A stretch of 64,000 bases of DNA from Hymenobacter psoromatis (lineage in GTDB: Bacteria; Bacteroidota; Bacteroidia; Cytophagales; Hymenobacteraceae). Positions 33,054 to 40,414 of this stretch are shown here, piece by piece; within the stretch, counting starts at the first letter, position 1, and each line of letters starts with the position of its first letter. Made by a program: the position numbers and the translations under genes. The DNA lies in NCBI RefSeq assembly GCF_020012125.1, contig NZ_JAIFAG010000001.1, positions 868,001-932,000 of the forward strand, given 5' to 3'. The notes under the pieces were generated by a model. It saw only the letters and a list, made by a program, of their open reading frames with translations. It was not told where the DNA came from and ran no database searches.

Positions 33054-34832
33054 CTAATTCCCCAGCACCACCTCCACGCGGCGGTTCAGCGCCTTGCCGG
33101 CTTCCGTAGCGTTGGTGGCTACCGGCTCGGCGGCACCGTGGGCGTACACCTGCACCCTGCCCTGGGGGAAGGCGCTGGCGCTTTTGGCTTCCAGCCAGTG
33201 GGCCACGGCTTCGGCGCGGGCTTCGCTCAGCTGCTGGTTGGCAGTGGCGTTGCCGGTGTTATCGGTGTAGCCGTGCACGGCCACTTTGAGGCGGCCGGCC
33301 ACCACGAGGTCGTTGAAGAGCTGGCTTAGCTCGCGCTGGGCGGCAGGGGTGAAGGTGCTCTGGCTGGTATTGAACTCGATGTTCCAGGCCCGCTTGCTCA
33401 CGCTGCGGCGGATTTCATCGTCGGCCGCGAAGCGCGGGGTTTCGGCCGGGGCCAGGTTCTTGCCCTTGTACTGGGCTTGCAGCTTGCGCAGCAGGCTCAG
33501 GTCGAGCATGTTGGCCAGCGGTACGTAGCTGGGTAACTCCTTGGGGTAGAGCTTGCTTTGCACGTCGCCGAAAGTCTTGTACACGGCGGCGTAGATGTTG
33601 GTGCCGCCGTTGTCCAGCCCAAACAAGGTTAGGTTGTCGTTGAAATTGAAGGCTTTGCTACCCCCCAATTCCACCACCTGGCCGGTGCGGTCGGCCTCGC
33701 TGGTGCCCTTGTAGTACTTCAGCCAGTAGGCACCGGGCTTGTCGTGGTCACCGTAGACCTGGGCCGAGATGTCGGCGGCGCGGGTCAGGGCTTCGGGGTG
33801 GCTTTTCACTTGGTCGCCGGCCACGGCGAAGCCGGTCATCAAATTCAGCACCGCCGGCTGGTGGGCGGCGTACCAGCGCTTGGTGGTCACCATGATGTTG
33901 GGCATCTGGTTCGAGTAGTCCTTGGTGCTCACGATGTTGACCAGGCCGCCTTTCTGCTTGGCGATATTCACGTCGCCGGGCGTCCAGGTGGCTACGGCGT
34001 CGGCCACTACGTCCACTTTTACGCCGGTGCTGTGGCCGCTCACCACTTTGGTGCGCGACTCAGGCTTTCCCACGATGTACTTCTCGGCGGCCACCAGAAA
34101 GTCGCTGGCCGACATGAAGTTCACGGCTTCGGGGTCGTAGGTCGTTTCGTCGGGGTTCACTTTCAGGCCGTTATCAGCGCACCATTTCAGAGCAATGTTC
34201 TGGTCACCGTCGCGCAGGTAGCAGGCCACGGTTTTGCCCAGCGCCGCCTTGGGGTTATCGAGCCACTCTTTCGGCCCCATCAGCTTGTCTTCGCCGAAGG
34301 ATTTGCCCACCGAGTACGGGATAATTTGCAGGCTGGTGCCGGCCTTTTCCAACTGGCTCTGCACGGCCGAGAAGGCGGGTAGGCCATCCCCCATGATGCT
34401 CACAATCAGGCCCGGCGTTTCCGGGTTGGCTTGCAGGTCGAGGGCGTTTTTCACCAGGTCAGCCTGCATTTTCGACACGTCGTCTTGGCGGGTTATCTGC
34501 ATGTCTATCTTGTTGGCAGCCAGGGCCGAGCCCATGGTGGTGCGGGGGCCGCCGTTGGCGAGCATCCCGGCCATCTGGGAGTTCCAGGCCATCACTTCCC
34601 ACACCACCGGCGTGCCGTTTTCGGCCGGGGCGGTGCCGGGCAGCGGGGCCAGCGGCACCACCAGCGTGGCGCGGCTGCCACTCGGCGCGGCCGGCAGCTC
34701 AATCGAGCTGAGCAGCACCGACTGCGTATCGGCTTTCTGGAAGATTTTATTGCTGGCAATCAGCTTATTGATGCCAAAGTACAGCAGCGCAAAAACGATG
34801 GCGCCGAGTACAATTTTACCACGAGTTGTCAT
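33054..34832 (-). CDS. Periplasmic binding protein fused to an OmpA-like domain
   Basis: 592 aa. Uncleaved-looking N-terminal anchor (about 7-27), then a type II periplasmic-binding domain (about 75-440; segments such as WNSQMAGMLANGG, DPEAVNFMSASDFLVAAEKY, VDVVADAVATWTPGD) and a C-terminal OmpA/MotB domain (about 475-592; VAVHGYTDNTGNATANQQLSEARA, then LNRRVEVVL). The fusion would tie the solute-binding part both to the inner membrane and to peptidoglycan, which is unusual for an importer. It stands between the permease and a coiled-coil membrane gene on the same strand. Ligand unknown; it may sense rather than deliver a solute. Confidence 0.83.
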   Translation of the reverse strand: MTTRGKIVLGAIVFALLYFGINKLIASNKIFQKADTQSVLLSSIELPAAPSGSRATLVVPLAPLPGTAPAENGTPVVWEVMAWNSQMAGMLANGGPRTTMGSALAANKIDMQITRQDDVSKMQADLVKNALDLQANPETPGLIVSIMGDGLPAFSAVQSQLEKAGTSLQIIPYSVGKSFGEDKLMGPKEWLDNPKAALGKTVACYLRDGDQNIALKWCADNGLKVNPDETTYDPEAVNFMSASDFLVAAEKYIVGKPESRTKVVSGHSTGVKVDVVADAVATWTPGDVNIAKQKGGLVNIVSTKDYSNQMPNIMVTTKRWYAAHQPAVLNLMTGFAVAGDQVKSHPEALTRAADISAQVYGDHDKPGAYWLKYYKGTSEADRTGQVVELGGSKAFNFNDNLTLFGLDNGGTNIYAAVYKTFGDVQSKLYPKELPSYVPLANMLDLSLLRKLQAQYKGKNLAPAETPRFAADDEIRRSVSKRAWNIEFNTSQSTFTPAAQRELSQLFNDLVVAGRLKVAVHGYTDNTGNATANQQLSEARAEAVAHWLEAKSASAFPQGRVQVYAHGAAEPVATNATEAGKALNRRVEVVLGN

Positions 34833-34836
34833 AGAA

Positions 34837-34929
34837 GTAGCGTGGACTCTGCGAGTCCGCGAGTGAAGTAGTTGTTAAAAAAATAGGGGGTAGGCCGGGC
34901 CACGCGCGGACTCACAGAGTCCGCGCTAC
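34837..34929. repeat. REP pair (family B), copy 3, diverged
   Basis: 93 bp with the same GTAG feet and GACTCTGCGAGTC hairpin, but a longer loop that contains a GGGGGTAGG word. It starts 4 bases upstream of the binding-protein start codon. Confidence 0.88.
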
Positions 34930-34965
34930 AGTAGCACGGCGCAGAGCAGCAGCGCCAGGCAGCCA

Positions 34966-35958
34966 CTAATCAAGCAGGCTAGAATAGGCATCATCGGAGC
35001 GTTTTTTAGTGGCGGCTACTGACGTAGCAACCGGGGTTTTGTCATTGGTAAGCAAGGCGTTGAAGTCGCCCTTCTGGTAGCGGTCCAGCAGGCGCTGGCC
35101 CTTCTCGCTCATCACGCCGTTCTGGATGTCCATCTCCTTCACGAACTCCTGCGAGTAGCGCATCGCCTGCTTGATTTGGCCGAGCTGCTGGGCCATGTCC
35201 TGGGCCACGCGGTCGGTGGCCAGGTCGAAGAAATACTTCTTGTCAGGGTCGCCGCGCAGGATGTTCATGGCGGCGCGCATGCCCGAACTGGTGCGTTTCA
35301 CGAGCTCGTATTCGTCTTTCAAAAGGCCGACTTTGAATTTGCTACCGTCAATCTGGCGTAGGGCGGCTTTTAGAATCTGGCGCATCACCACACTCACGTT
35401 GGCCGTGGTAGTGGCCATGGGTTGCAGGCGCTGGTTGTAGTCCAGAATCTGGGCGGCGCGGCTGGCGTAGGCTTCGGCGGCGTCCTTCTCGTTTTGGCGG
35501 GTGGCCGAGTCGGCCAGGGCCAGGTACTCCTTCATCTGGGCGTCGTTGGCGGCCAGCTTGCGCTTCACCAGCTCGTGGGCACCCTCAATGTGGCCGATTT
35601 CGCCCTCCATCTGGCGGGCCTCCTTTTCGGTGTTCGAGATGTAGTCCTCCATGATGCCGATGGGGTCGGTGTTGACGAAAATGCCCGCCAGCGTGCGCAA
35701 AATCCGCTGCCCGGCATACCAGAGGCCAGTTTGAATCCGCTTGTTCGTGACCAGCAAAAACAGCACGAACAGCGCCCCCAGCCCGATGCCCAGCTTCACG
35801 CTATTGAATACGATATCCACGAGGTAGGGCACGATTTGGCCCCAGTAGTACACGCCGGCCCCGGCCCCGGCGGCCAGCACTACCCAGCCGGCCACCTTTT
35901 CGGGCTGCTGCCACTTGGGCAGGGTAGGGCTGATGTCAGAAGAAAGCAAGGTTTTCAT
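34966..35958 (-). CDS. Membrane protein with long coiled coil, PspA-like character
   Basis: 330 aa. Two N-terminal hydrophobic segments (about 24-44 and 52-70), then a mostly helical charged region from about 95 to 290 with heptad pattern (IEGAHELVKRKLAANDAQMKE, AAEAYASRAAQILDYNQRL), recalling PspA/IM30-type assemblies but with its own membrane anchor. The tail is polar. The gene starts 15 bases after the stop of the coiled-coil gene at 35974 and is followed by the binding-protein/OmpA gene. I recognise no family with certainty. Context suggests a membrane-stress or scaffold role in the same complex as the ABC proteins. Confidence 0.7.
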   Translation of the reverse strand: MKTLLSSDISPTLPKWQQPEKVAGWVVLAAGAGAGVYYWGQIVPYLVDIVFNSVKLGIGLGALFVLFLLVTNKRIQTGLWYAGQRILRTLAGIFVNTDPIGIMEDYISNTEKEARQMEGEIGHIEGAHELVKRKLAANDAQMKEYLALADSATRQNEKDAAEAYASRAAQILDYNQRLQPMATTTANVSVVMRQILKAALRQIDGSKFKVGLLKDEYELVKRTSSGMRAAMNILRGDPDKKYFFDLATDRVAQDMAQQLGQIKQAMRYSQEFVKEMDIQNGVMSEKGQRLLDRYQKGDFNALLTNDKTPVATSVAATKKRSDDAYSSLLD

Positions 35959-35973
35959 GGCTCAGAAAGGGAT

Positions 35974-36636
35974 TTATTTGATTAATAAAGACTTAGCGGC
36001 TTGCTGGTGTGTTTGCAATTCGGCCACGGCGGCCGCGTGGGCCAGCTCGTAGGAGGCCAGCGCGGCCTGGGTTTTGGAAGTTTCCTGGTGCAGCTGCTGC
36101 TGGGTGTCGGTCAACTGCTGGCTTTGCTCGGCCAGCTGCTGAGTGAGGCTGGCCACGGCGGCTTGCAGCCTGGTCTCCCGCTCGCGCAGCTGGACCAGGG
36201 CACCGGGCTTACCTGGTGGCCCGTTTTCGCCTGTTTTTTCGCGGTGGCGGGCCAGCACCTGGGCGCGGTCGTCGGCCAGCTTTTGCGCCAGCGCATTGGC
36301 CGAGGTGAGGAGGGTAGGGAGGTCGGTGCCCGTCACGGCGGCGAAGGCGTTGAAGGCCGTCTGGTATAGCAGCGGGCCGCTGAGGCCACTGGCTGCCAGG
36401 CTTTTCACCATCTTGACGAAGGCCCCGAAATCTTTGCCATCGCCGGCCAGCACCTGCGCAATGTGGTCGAGGTGGCGCTGCTCGGGCTGGGTGGTGCCGG
36501 GCGGCAGGCCGGCCAGCGGGGGGGTAGGGCTGGCCAGCGGCCCGGCCACGCGCGGGGCGGCAGCGGCCGGAACTTCGCCGTCGGGCTCGACGAAGAAGTC
36601 TTTGGCGGCTTTCGCCAGGTTATCGAGAATGGCCAT
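35974..36636 (-). CDS. Cytoplasmic coiled-coil protein, first gene of the ABC cluster
   Basis: 220 aa, no signal or membrane segment. A Pro/Ala-rich part (about 20-50) is followed by a helical domain (about 52-130) and a Gln-rich coiled coil (about 150-215: LQAAVASLTQQLAEQSQQL). No family recognised. It precedes the membrane coiled-coil gene by 15 bases and both are helical, so they may assemble together. A perfect 30-bp palindrome lies 65 bases upstream of its start and may control the cluster. Confidence 0.65.
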   Translation of the reverse strand: MAILDNLAKAAKDFFVEPDGEVPAAAAPRVAGPLASPTPPLAGLPPGTTQPEQRHLDHIAQVLAGDGKDFGAFVKMVKSLAASGLSGPLLYQTAFNAFAAVTGTDLPTLLTSANALAQKLADDRAQVLARHREKTGENGPPGKPGALVQLRERETRLQAAVASLTQQLAEQSQQLTDTQQQLHQETSKTQAALASYELAHAAAVAELQTHQQAAKSLLIK

Positions 36637-37278
36637 GTCGGTGTGGGCTGATAGGTGAGGGATGCGTACCTAATGCCAAGACCAGTGCCGACTCTAGCGT
36701 CCAGTAAGTTATTTGTAAATAACTTACTGGAATTGAATAATTTAGATAAAAAATCCTGCCTGACGGGTAGCCAGATAGGAGGGTTTTTTTGCCAAAATGG
36801 AAAGCTGATTTTATTAAAAGGGAAAAGGACGCTGTTCACGACGCAGCTTCTACTAAGGCCAGCCTTTTTTCAATCTGATTGCCTTAACCTGGGCATAACC
36901 CGGATGAGCGGCTAATTGAGGTGAAGATTAATGAATAAAAGATTGATTATTAAAACTTTATTTCATAAAACTTGTGTGTGGGAACTGCGCTATTTTAGGA
37001 CTCACTTTTGACAATTTTACCTCATTATAGTGCCAAAATCATCCGCATTTTTCTAATAATCGTTTAACGAGCCACGCACCTGAAATTCCTGTTTGGTAGC
37101 GTCTGGCAATAGATATTGCGTATGCCGACGACCGCTGCTTACCTGCCCGCTGATTGGGTGTAATTACAAAAAGCAACTTCACAGGACTTACAGGCGCATA
37201 TTTTTCACCTCATACCTTTTGCTTTTGCTGTCTTGACCTCCTGGCAGACAGTTTTATTTATTTAACCATTTTTTGTCT
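36637..37278. other. 642-nt AT-rich intergenic region between divergent transcription units
   Basis: Lower GC than the rest of the window; I see no convincing gene. It contains the perfect palindrome at 36701-36730, a hairpin-like stretch followed by seven T near 36790, and a near-consensus -7 box TACCTTTT at 37213 that could serve the OmpA/TSP3 gene. The size suggests regulated divergent promoters. Confidence 0.55.
36701..36730. promoter_or_regulatory. Perfect 30-bp palindrome upstream of the ABC cluster
   Basis: CCAGTAAGTTATTT, two central bases GT, then the exact complement. AT-rich centre and compact symmetry are typical of a site for a dimeric regulator; a small terminator hairpin is the alternative. 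Confidence 0.5.
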
Positions 37279-38934
37279 ATGAGACACTTATCTCCCAAGA
37301 CGCTGCTGCTCGGCATGGGTATGCTGGCTGCTGTTCCCGAAATCCACGCGCAAACTGCCGACCACAAGACGGCCCTTAGCCTTTACGGTACCACGCTGCA
37401 ATACCGGGGCGACCTGGGTAGCAATTTCTGGGACCTGCGTAACGGCACCGTGGGTGGCGGAGCTTCCCTGACGCGCTACATGAGCAAAGGCTTGGACATT
37501 AATTTGTCGGCCAATTATACTAAGCTGCGCTATCCTAGCGAGAGCGGTACGTTTACGAGTCAGACCCCGCTCGCCAACAACCAGCGCTTCGACGCAAGCA
37601 TGTGGTCCTACGGCTTGGGCTTCAAGTTGAAGCTACCCATCAAGGACGAGTTTTTCCTGCACCCCTACATCCTGTTGCAGCCTGGCTTCACTTGGGTAAA
37701 CACTGACCGTAGCAACGGGCCCGCTTCGCCAGGCGCACCCCTTGCCGCTGCTAGCAATGCCCGCTATGGCTCGTTCGATGGACAAGCGGCCTTGGGTCTA
37801 GATTTTCACATCACGCCTGGATTCATCTTCTTCGTACAGGCCGGCCAGCACTATCTGCTAACTGACGACAACCGTTTGGACGGCTCGGCAGCAAACAGTG
37901 ACGGCTTCTGGAACAAGCACGACCGCTACATGCAGTTCTCGTCAGGCGTAACTGTTGCTTTCGGCAAAGCCAAGGACTCGGATGGCGACGGCGTGCCCGA
38001 CCGCAAGGACAAGTGCCCGAATACACCTAGCGGTGTAAAAGTGGACGTGAACGGCTGCCCGCTCGATACGGACGGTGACGGCGTACCTGACTACCAGGAT
38101 AAGTGCCCCGACGTGAAAGGCCTGGCCGCCCTGCAAGGCTGCCCCGACGCGGACGGCGACGGCGTAGCCGATGCCGACGACAAGTGCCCCAACACCCCGG
38201 CCGGCGTGCGCGTCGATGCTACCGGCTGCCCGCTTGACTCGGATGGGGACGGCGTGGCCGACTACCTCGACAAGTGCCCCAATACCCCGGCTGGCGTGAA
38301 AGTGGACGCCACCGGCTGCCCCATTGATACGGACGGCGACGGCGTGCCCGACTACCAGGACAAGTGCCCCGACCGGGCCGGCCCGGCCTCCAACAAAGGC
38401 TGCCCCGAGATTAAGGCCGAGGACAAGAAAATCCTCAACGAGGCCACCAAGTACATCAACTTCGACTTCAACAAGGCCACGCTCAAGACGAGTTCGTACG
38501 CCAAGCTGAACCAGATGGTGCAGATTATGAACGACTACCCCGACTATTCGCTCAGCATTGCCGGGCACACGGATAGCAAGGGAGCCGACGACTACAACCT
38601 GCGTCTGAGCTACGAGCGCGCGGCTTCGGCCCGCAAGTATATGCTCAGCAAGGGCATCCCGGCCGACCGCATCGAGGCTCGTGGCTACGGGGAGACCAAG
38701 CCGATTGCCGACAACAAGACGGCGGCGGGCCAGGCCCTGAACCGCCGGGTGGACTTCGACCCCTACCTGACGGGGGACACGAACGCGGCGGAAGCCAAGT
38801 ACGGCCCGGCCCCGACGATTGCCGACATCAAGGCGGCTGGCAACAAGCTGCCCGGCAAGAAGACCACCGGCACGGGGGCCCCGCGCAGCCGCAAGGCACC
38901 CCTGAAAAAGGCTCCCCTGAAGAAGCGTAAGTAG
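37279..38934 (+). CDS. Outer-membrane OmpA-family protein with thrombospondin type 3 repeats
   Basis: 551 aa from the ATG at 37279 (the open frame reaches a TTG two codons earlier). Signal peptide about 1-21. An N-terminal beta-barrel of about 210 residues is followed by five calcium-binding TSP3 repeats of the D-x-D-G-D-G-V-x-D type (about 233-380), each with the KCPNTPAGV/GCP pattern, then the OmpA peptidoglycan-binding domain (YINFDFNKATLK, IAGHTDSKGADDYN, LNRRVDFDPYL), then an unusual Lys/Arg/Pro-rich tail (APLKKAPLKKRK). It links outer membrane to cell wall. A strong terminator follows. Confidence 0.93.
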   Translation: MRHLSPKTLLLGMGMLAAVPEIHAQTADHKTALSLYGTTLQYRGDLGSNFWDLRNGTVGGGASLTRYMSKGLDINLSANYTKLRYPSESGTFTSQTPLANNQRFDASMWSYGLGFKLKLPIKDEFFLHPYILLQPGFTWVNTDRSNGPASPGAPLAAASNARYGSFDGQAALGLDFHITPGFIFFVQAGQHYLLTDDNRLDGSAANSDGFWNKHDRYMQFSSGVTVAFGKAKDSDGDGVPDRKDKCPNTPSGVKVDVNGCPLDTDGDGVPDYQDKCPDVKGLAALQGCPDADGDGVADADDKCPNTPAGVRVDATGCPLDSDGDGVADYLDKCPNTPAGVKVDATGCPIDTDGDGVPDYQDKCPDRAGPASNKGCPEIKAEDKKILNEATKYINFDFNKATLKTSSYAKLNQMVQIMNDYPDYSLSIAGHTDSKGADDYNLRLSYERAASARKYMLSKGIPADRIEARGYGETKPIADNKTAAGQALNRRVDFDPYLTGDTNAAEAKYGPAPTIADIKAAGNKLPGKKTTGTGAPRSRKAPLKKAPLKKRK

Positions 38935-38960
38935 GCGCTTTCCAGCCTTTCGGCTGAGTT

Positions 38961-39000
38961 AAAAAATAGCCCGTTCCAACTTGGAGCGGGCTATTTTTTT
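38961..39000. terminator. Bidirectional intrinsic terminator
   Basis: Stem ATAGCCCGTTCCA / TGGAGCGGGCTAT with A-run on one side and seven T on the other. It follows the OmpA/TSP3 gene and faces the stop of the DinB-like gene. Confidence 0.88.
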
Positions 39001-39025
39001 GTAAGGTGGGCGCAGCGTGCCAGGC

Positions 39026-39508
39026 CTATTCCCACGCGCCCAGCAGCCTTCGCAGCAAAATAATCTCGCCGGTATGGTAGGCAGCGTGGTCACCGATGAG
39101 CAGGGCTTCGCGCAGCATGTTCTGGCCGTCGCCGTGGGGTAGGGGCGTGAAGAGGTCGGTAGCGGGGTCTTCGAGCAGACTAATAAATTGCTCGCGGTCG
39201 TGCTCGATGGCGCGCAGCGCGGCCTGCCAGCCGGCTTCATTCACAGCCAAGGTCTTATCGGGCCAGTAGCTGGCGGGCCACTCGCGGGCCTGATAATCGG
39301 GGTTCAGGCAGAAGTCCAGAATGTCGGCCTGCGCAATGCGGATGTGCTCCACGAGCTGCCAGATGGTGTAGGGCACCGCGGGCACTGGCTGGTTGCGCAG
39401 TGGCGCGGGCAGGTTGGCCACGGCCTGCTCGAAGGTGGCGTGGGCATTGCCGCCCAGTAGTAGCGCGGTTAGCTCGGCCACAAGGGTAGTTCGGGTTGGG
39501 TCGTTCAT
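39026..39508 (-). CDS. DinB-like four-helix metal protein
   Basis: 160 aa from the ATG at 39508. It has the DinB/YfiT superfamily pattern: a first metal-ligand His in WQLVEHIRIAQADIL and the C-terminal HxxxH-type pair in LLIGDHAAYHTGEIILLRRLLG. Members bind a divalent metal and often act as thiol-dependent transferases; others have no known activity. Despite the name it is unrelated to DNA polymerase IV (also present, at 51937). It stands alone between terminators. Confidence 0.85.
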   Translation of the reverse strand: MNDPTRTTLVAELTALLLGGNAHATFEQAVANLPAPLRNQPVPAVPYTIWQLVEHIRIAQADILDFCLNPDYQAREWPASYWPDKTLAVNEAGWQAALRAIEHDREQFISLLEDPATDLFTPLPHGDGQNMLREALLIGDHAAYHTGEIILLRRLLGAWE

Positions 39509-39610
39509 GAGGTGGAGGGGGGTAGGAGGCTGATTAAACGGCAGCGCAGGTAATATAAAGCGCAATGCCTACTGCCCAAGCTGCCGCGACTTTTACCTTC
39601 GCGCCGGCTT

Positions 39611-40222
39611 ATGAACGACCCCGAGATTCGTGCCCGGCTCTACCCCCTGCTGCGGGGCGGGGTGCACATTGATGAGCTGCCCACCGGCAGTACCCGCGCC
39701 GACGTGGTGCATATCACCGAGTACTTTATGCACGGTTATGAGGTGAAGGGCGACGGCGACACCCTGCAACGGGTAGAAAACCAGCTCCGCTGCTACGCCG
39801 AAGTCTATGATTTTGTCACCTTCGTGGTTACTGAAAAGCACCTGGCCAAGCTGCTACCGCGCCTGCCCGCCTGGGTAGGCGTGCTGGTAGCCGCCGCCGA
39901 CGGCCCTACCCTGCGCTGCCACCGCCCGGCCGGCTACAACGCCACCGTGCAGCGCGCCCCGCTGGCCGGGCTGCTGTGGGTAGAGGAAATCAAGCAGTTT
40001 CTGCTGGCGCGGGGCCTGGCCGGGGCCAGCACCCTGCGCCAGCGCGAAGTGGCCCAATACCTGCGCACGGCCCACACCGTGCCGCTGTCGGCCCTGGCCC
40101 AGTATGTGCGTGAGCGCCTCATGGCCCGGCTGCCCGAGCGCCTGCTGCTGCGCGAGGCGCGCCACGCTGAGCGCGCCCGGCTGGCCAGCCTGCGCCAGCG
40201 CCGCCAGGCCCGGCGGGGGTAG
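39611..40222 (+). CDS. sce7726-type PD-(D/E)XK protein
   Basis: 203 aa. The core reads RADVVHITEYFMHGYEVKGDGDTL, giving Asp31 and the Glu44-x-Lys46 pair of a PD-(D/E)XK nuclease-like fold, as in the sce7726/MmcB group, followed by the NQLRCYAEVYDFVTFVV strand-helix pattern. The C-terminal half adds a helical Arg-rich region (about 135-203) that could bind DNA. No other repair or restriction gene is adjacent. The stop codon sits in a GGGGGTAGGG word. Nuclease activity is an inference from the motif. Confidence 0.75.
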   Translation: MNDPEIRARLYPLLRGGVHIDELPTGSTRADVVHITEYFMHGYEVKGDGDTLQRVENQLRCYAEVYDFVTFVVTEKHLAKLLPRLPAWVGVLVAAADGPTLRCHRPAGYNATVQRAPLAGLLWVEEIKQFLLARGLAGASTLRQREVAQYLRTAHTVPLSALAQYVRERLMARLPERLLLREARHAERARLASLRQRRQARRG

Positions 40223-40252
40223 GGCGGGCGTAGTTGGTCTGTACAAAGATGG

Positions 40253-40327
40253 CCGTCGTTGCGAGCAACGCGAAGCAATGACAACCGAACGATTTCAGAA
40301 CCGAGCGCAGTGAAGCAACAACGGACG
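40253..40327. repeat. Palindromic repeat, GCGAGCAACGCGAAGCAATG type
   Basis: Imperfect inverted repeat with ends CCGTCGTTGC and GCAACAACGG. Internal words such as GAGCGCAGTGAAGCAA resemble the repeat at 54309. It lies upstream of the kai operon. Confidence 0.55.
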
Positions 40328-40414
40328 ATTCTATTAAGTCCTGCTCTATAAGGAAGTCGCAGGCTTACCTTGCACTAAAATCCGCCCTACCCTCCTTTTT
40401 TTAGCGAAGCTGCT

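Noticed and set aside
31367-34929. Possible CRISPR array from the recurring family B repeats
   Set aside because: Only three copies, unevenly spaced, each a REP pair with a GTAG foot, and no cas genes nearby.
36655-36915. 86-residue plus-strand frame upstream of the OmpA/TSP3 gene
   Set aside because: It crosses the perfect palindrome, has no family match, and lies in AT-rich DNA where short frames arise easily.
39026-39508. DinB-like protein as a DNA polymerase or damage-response operon with dinB
   Set aside because: It is the four-helix metal-binding family, unrelated to polymerase IV at 51937.
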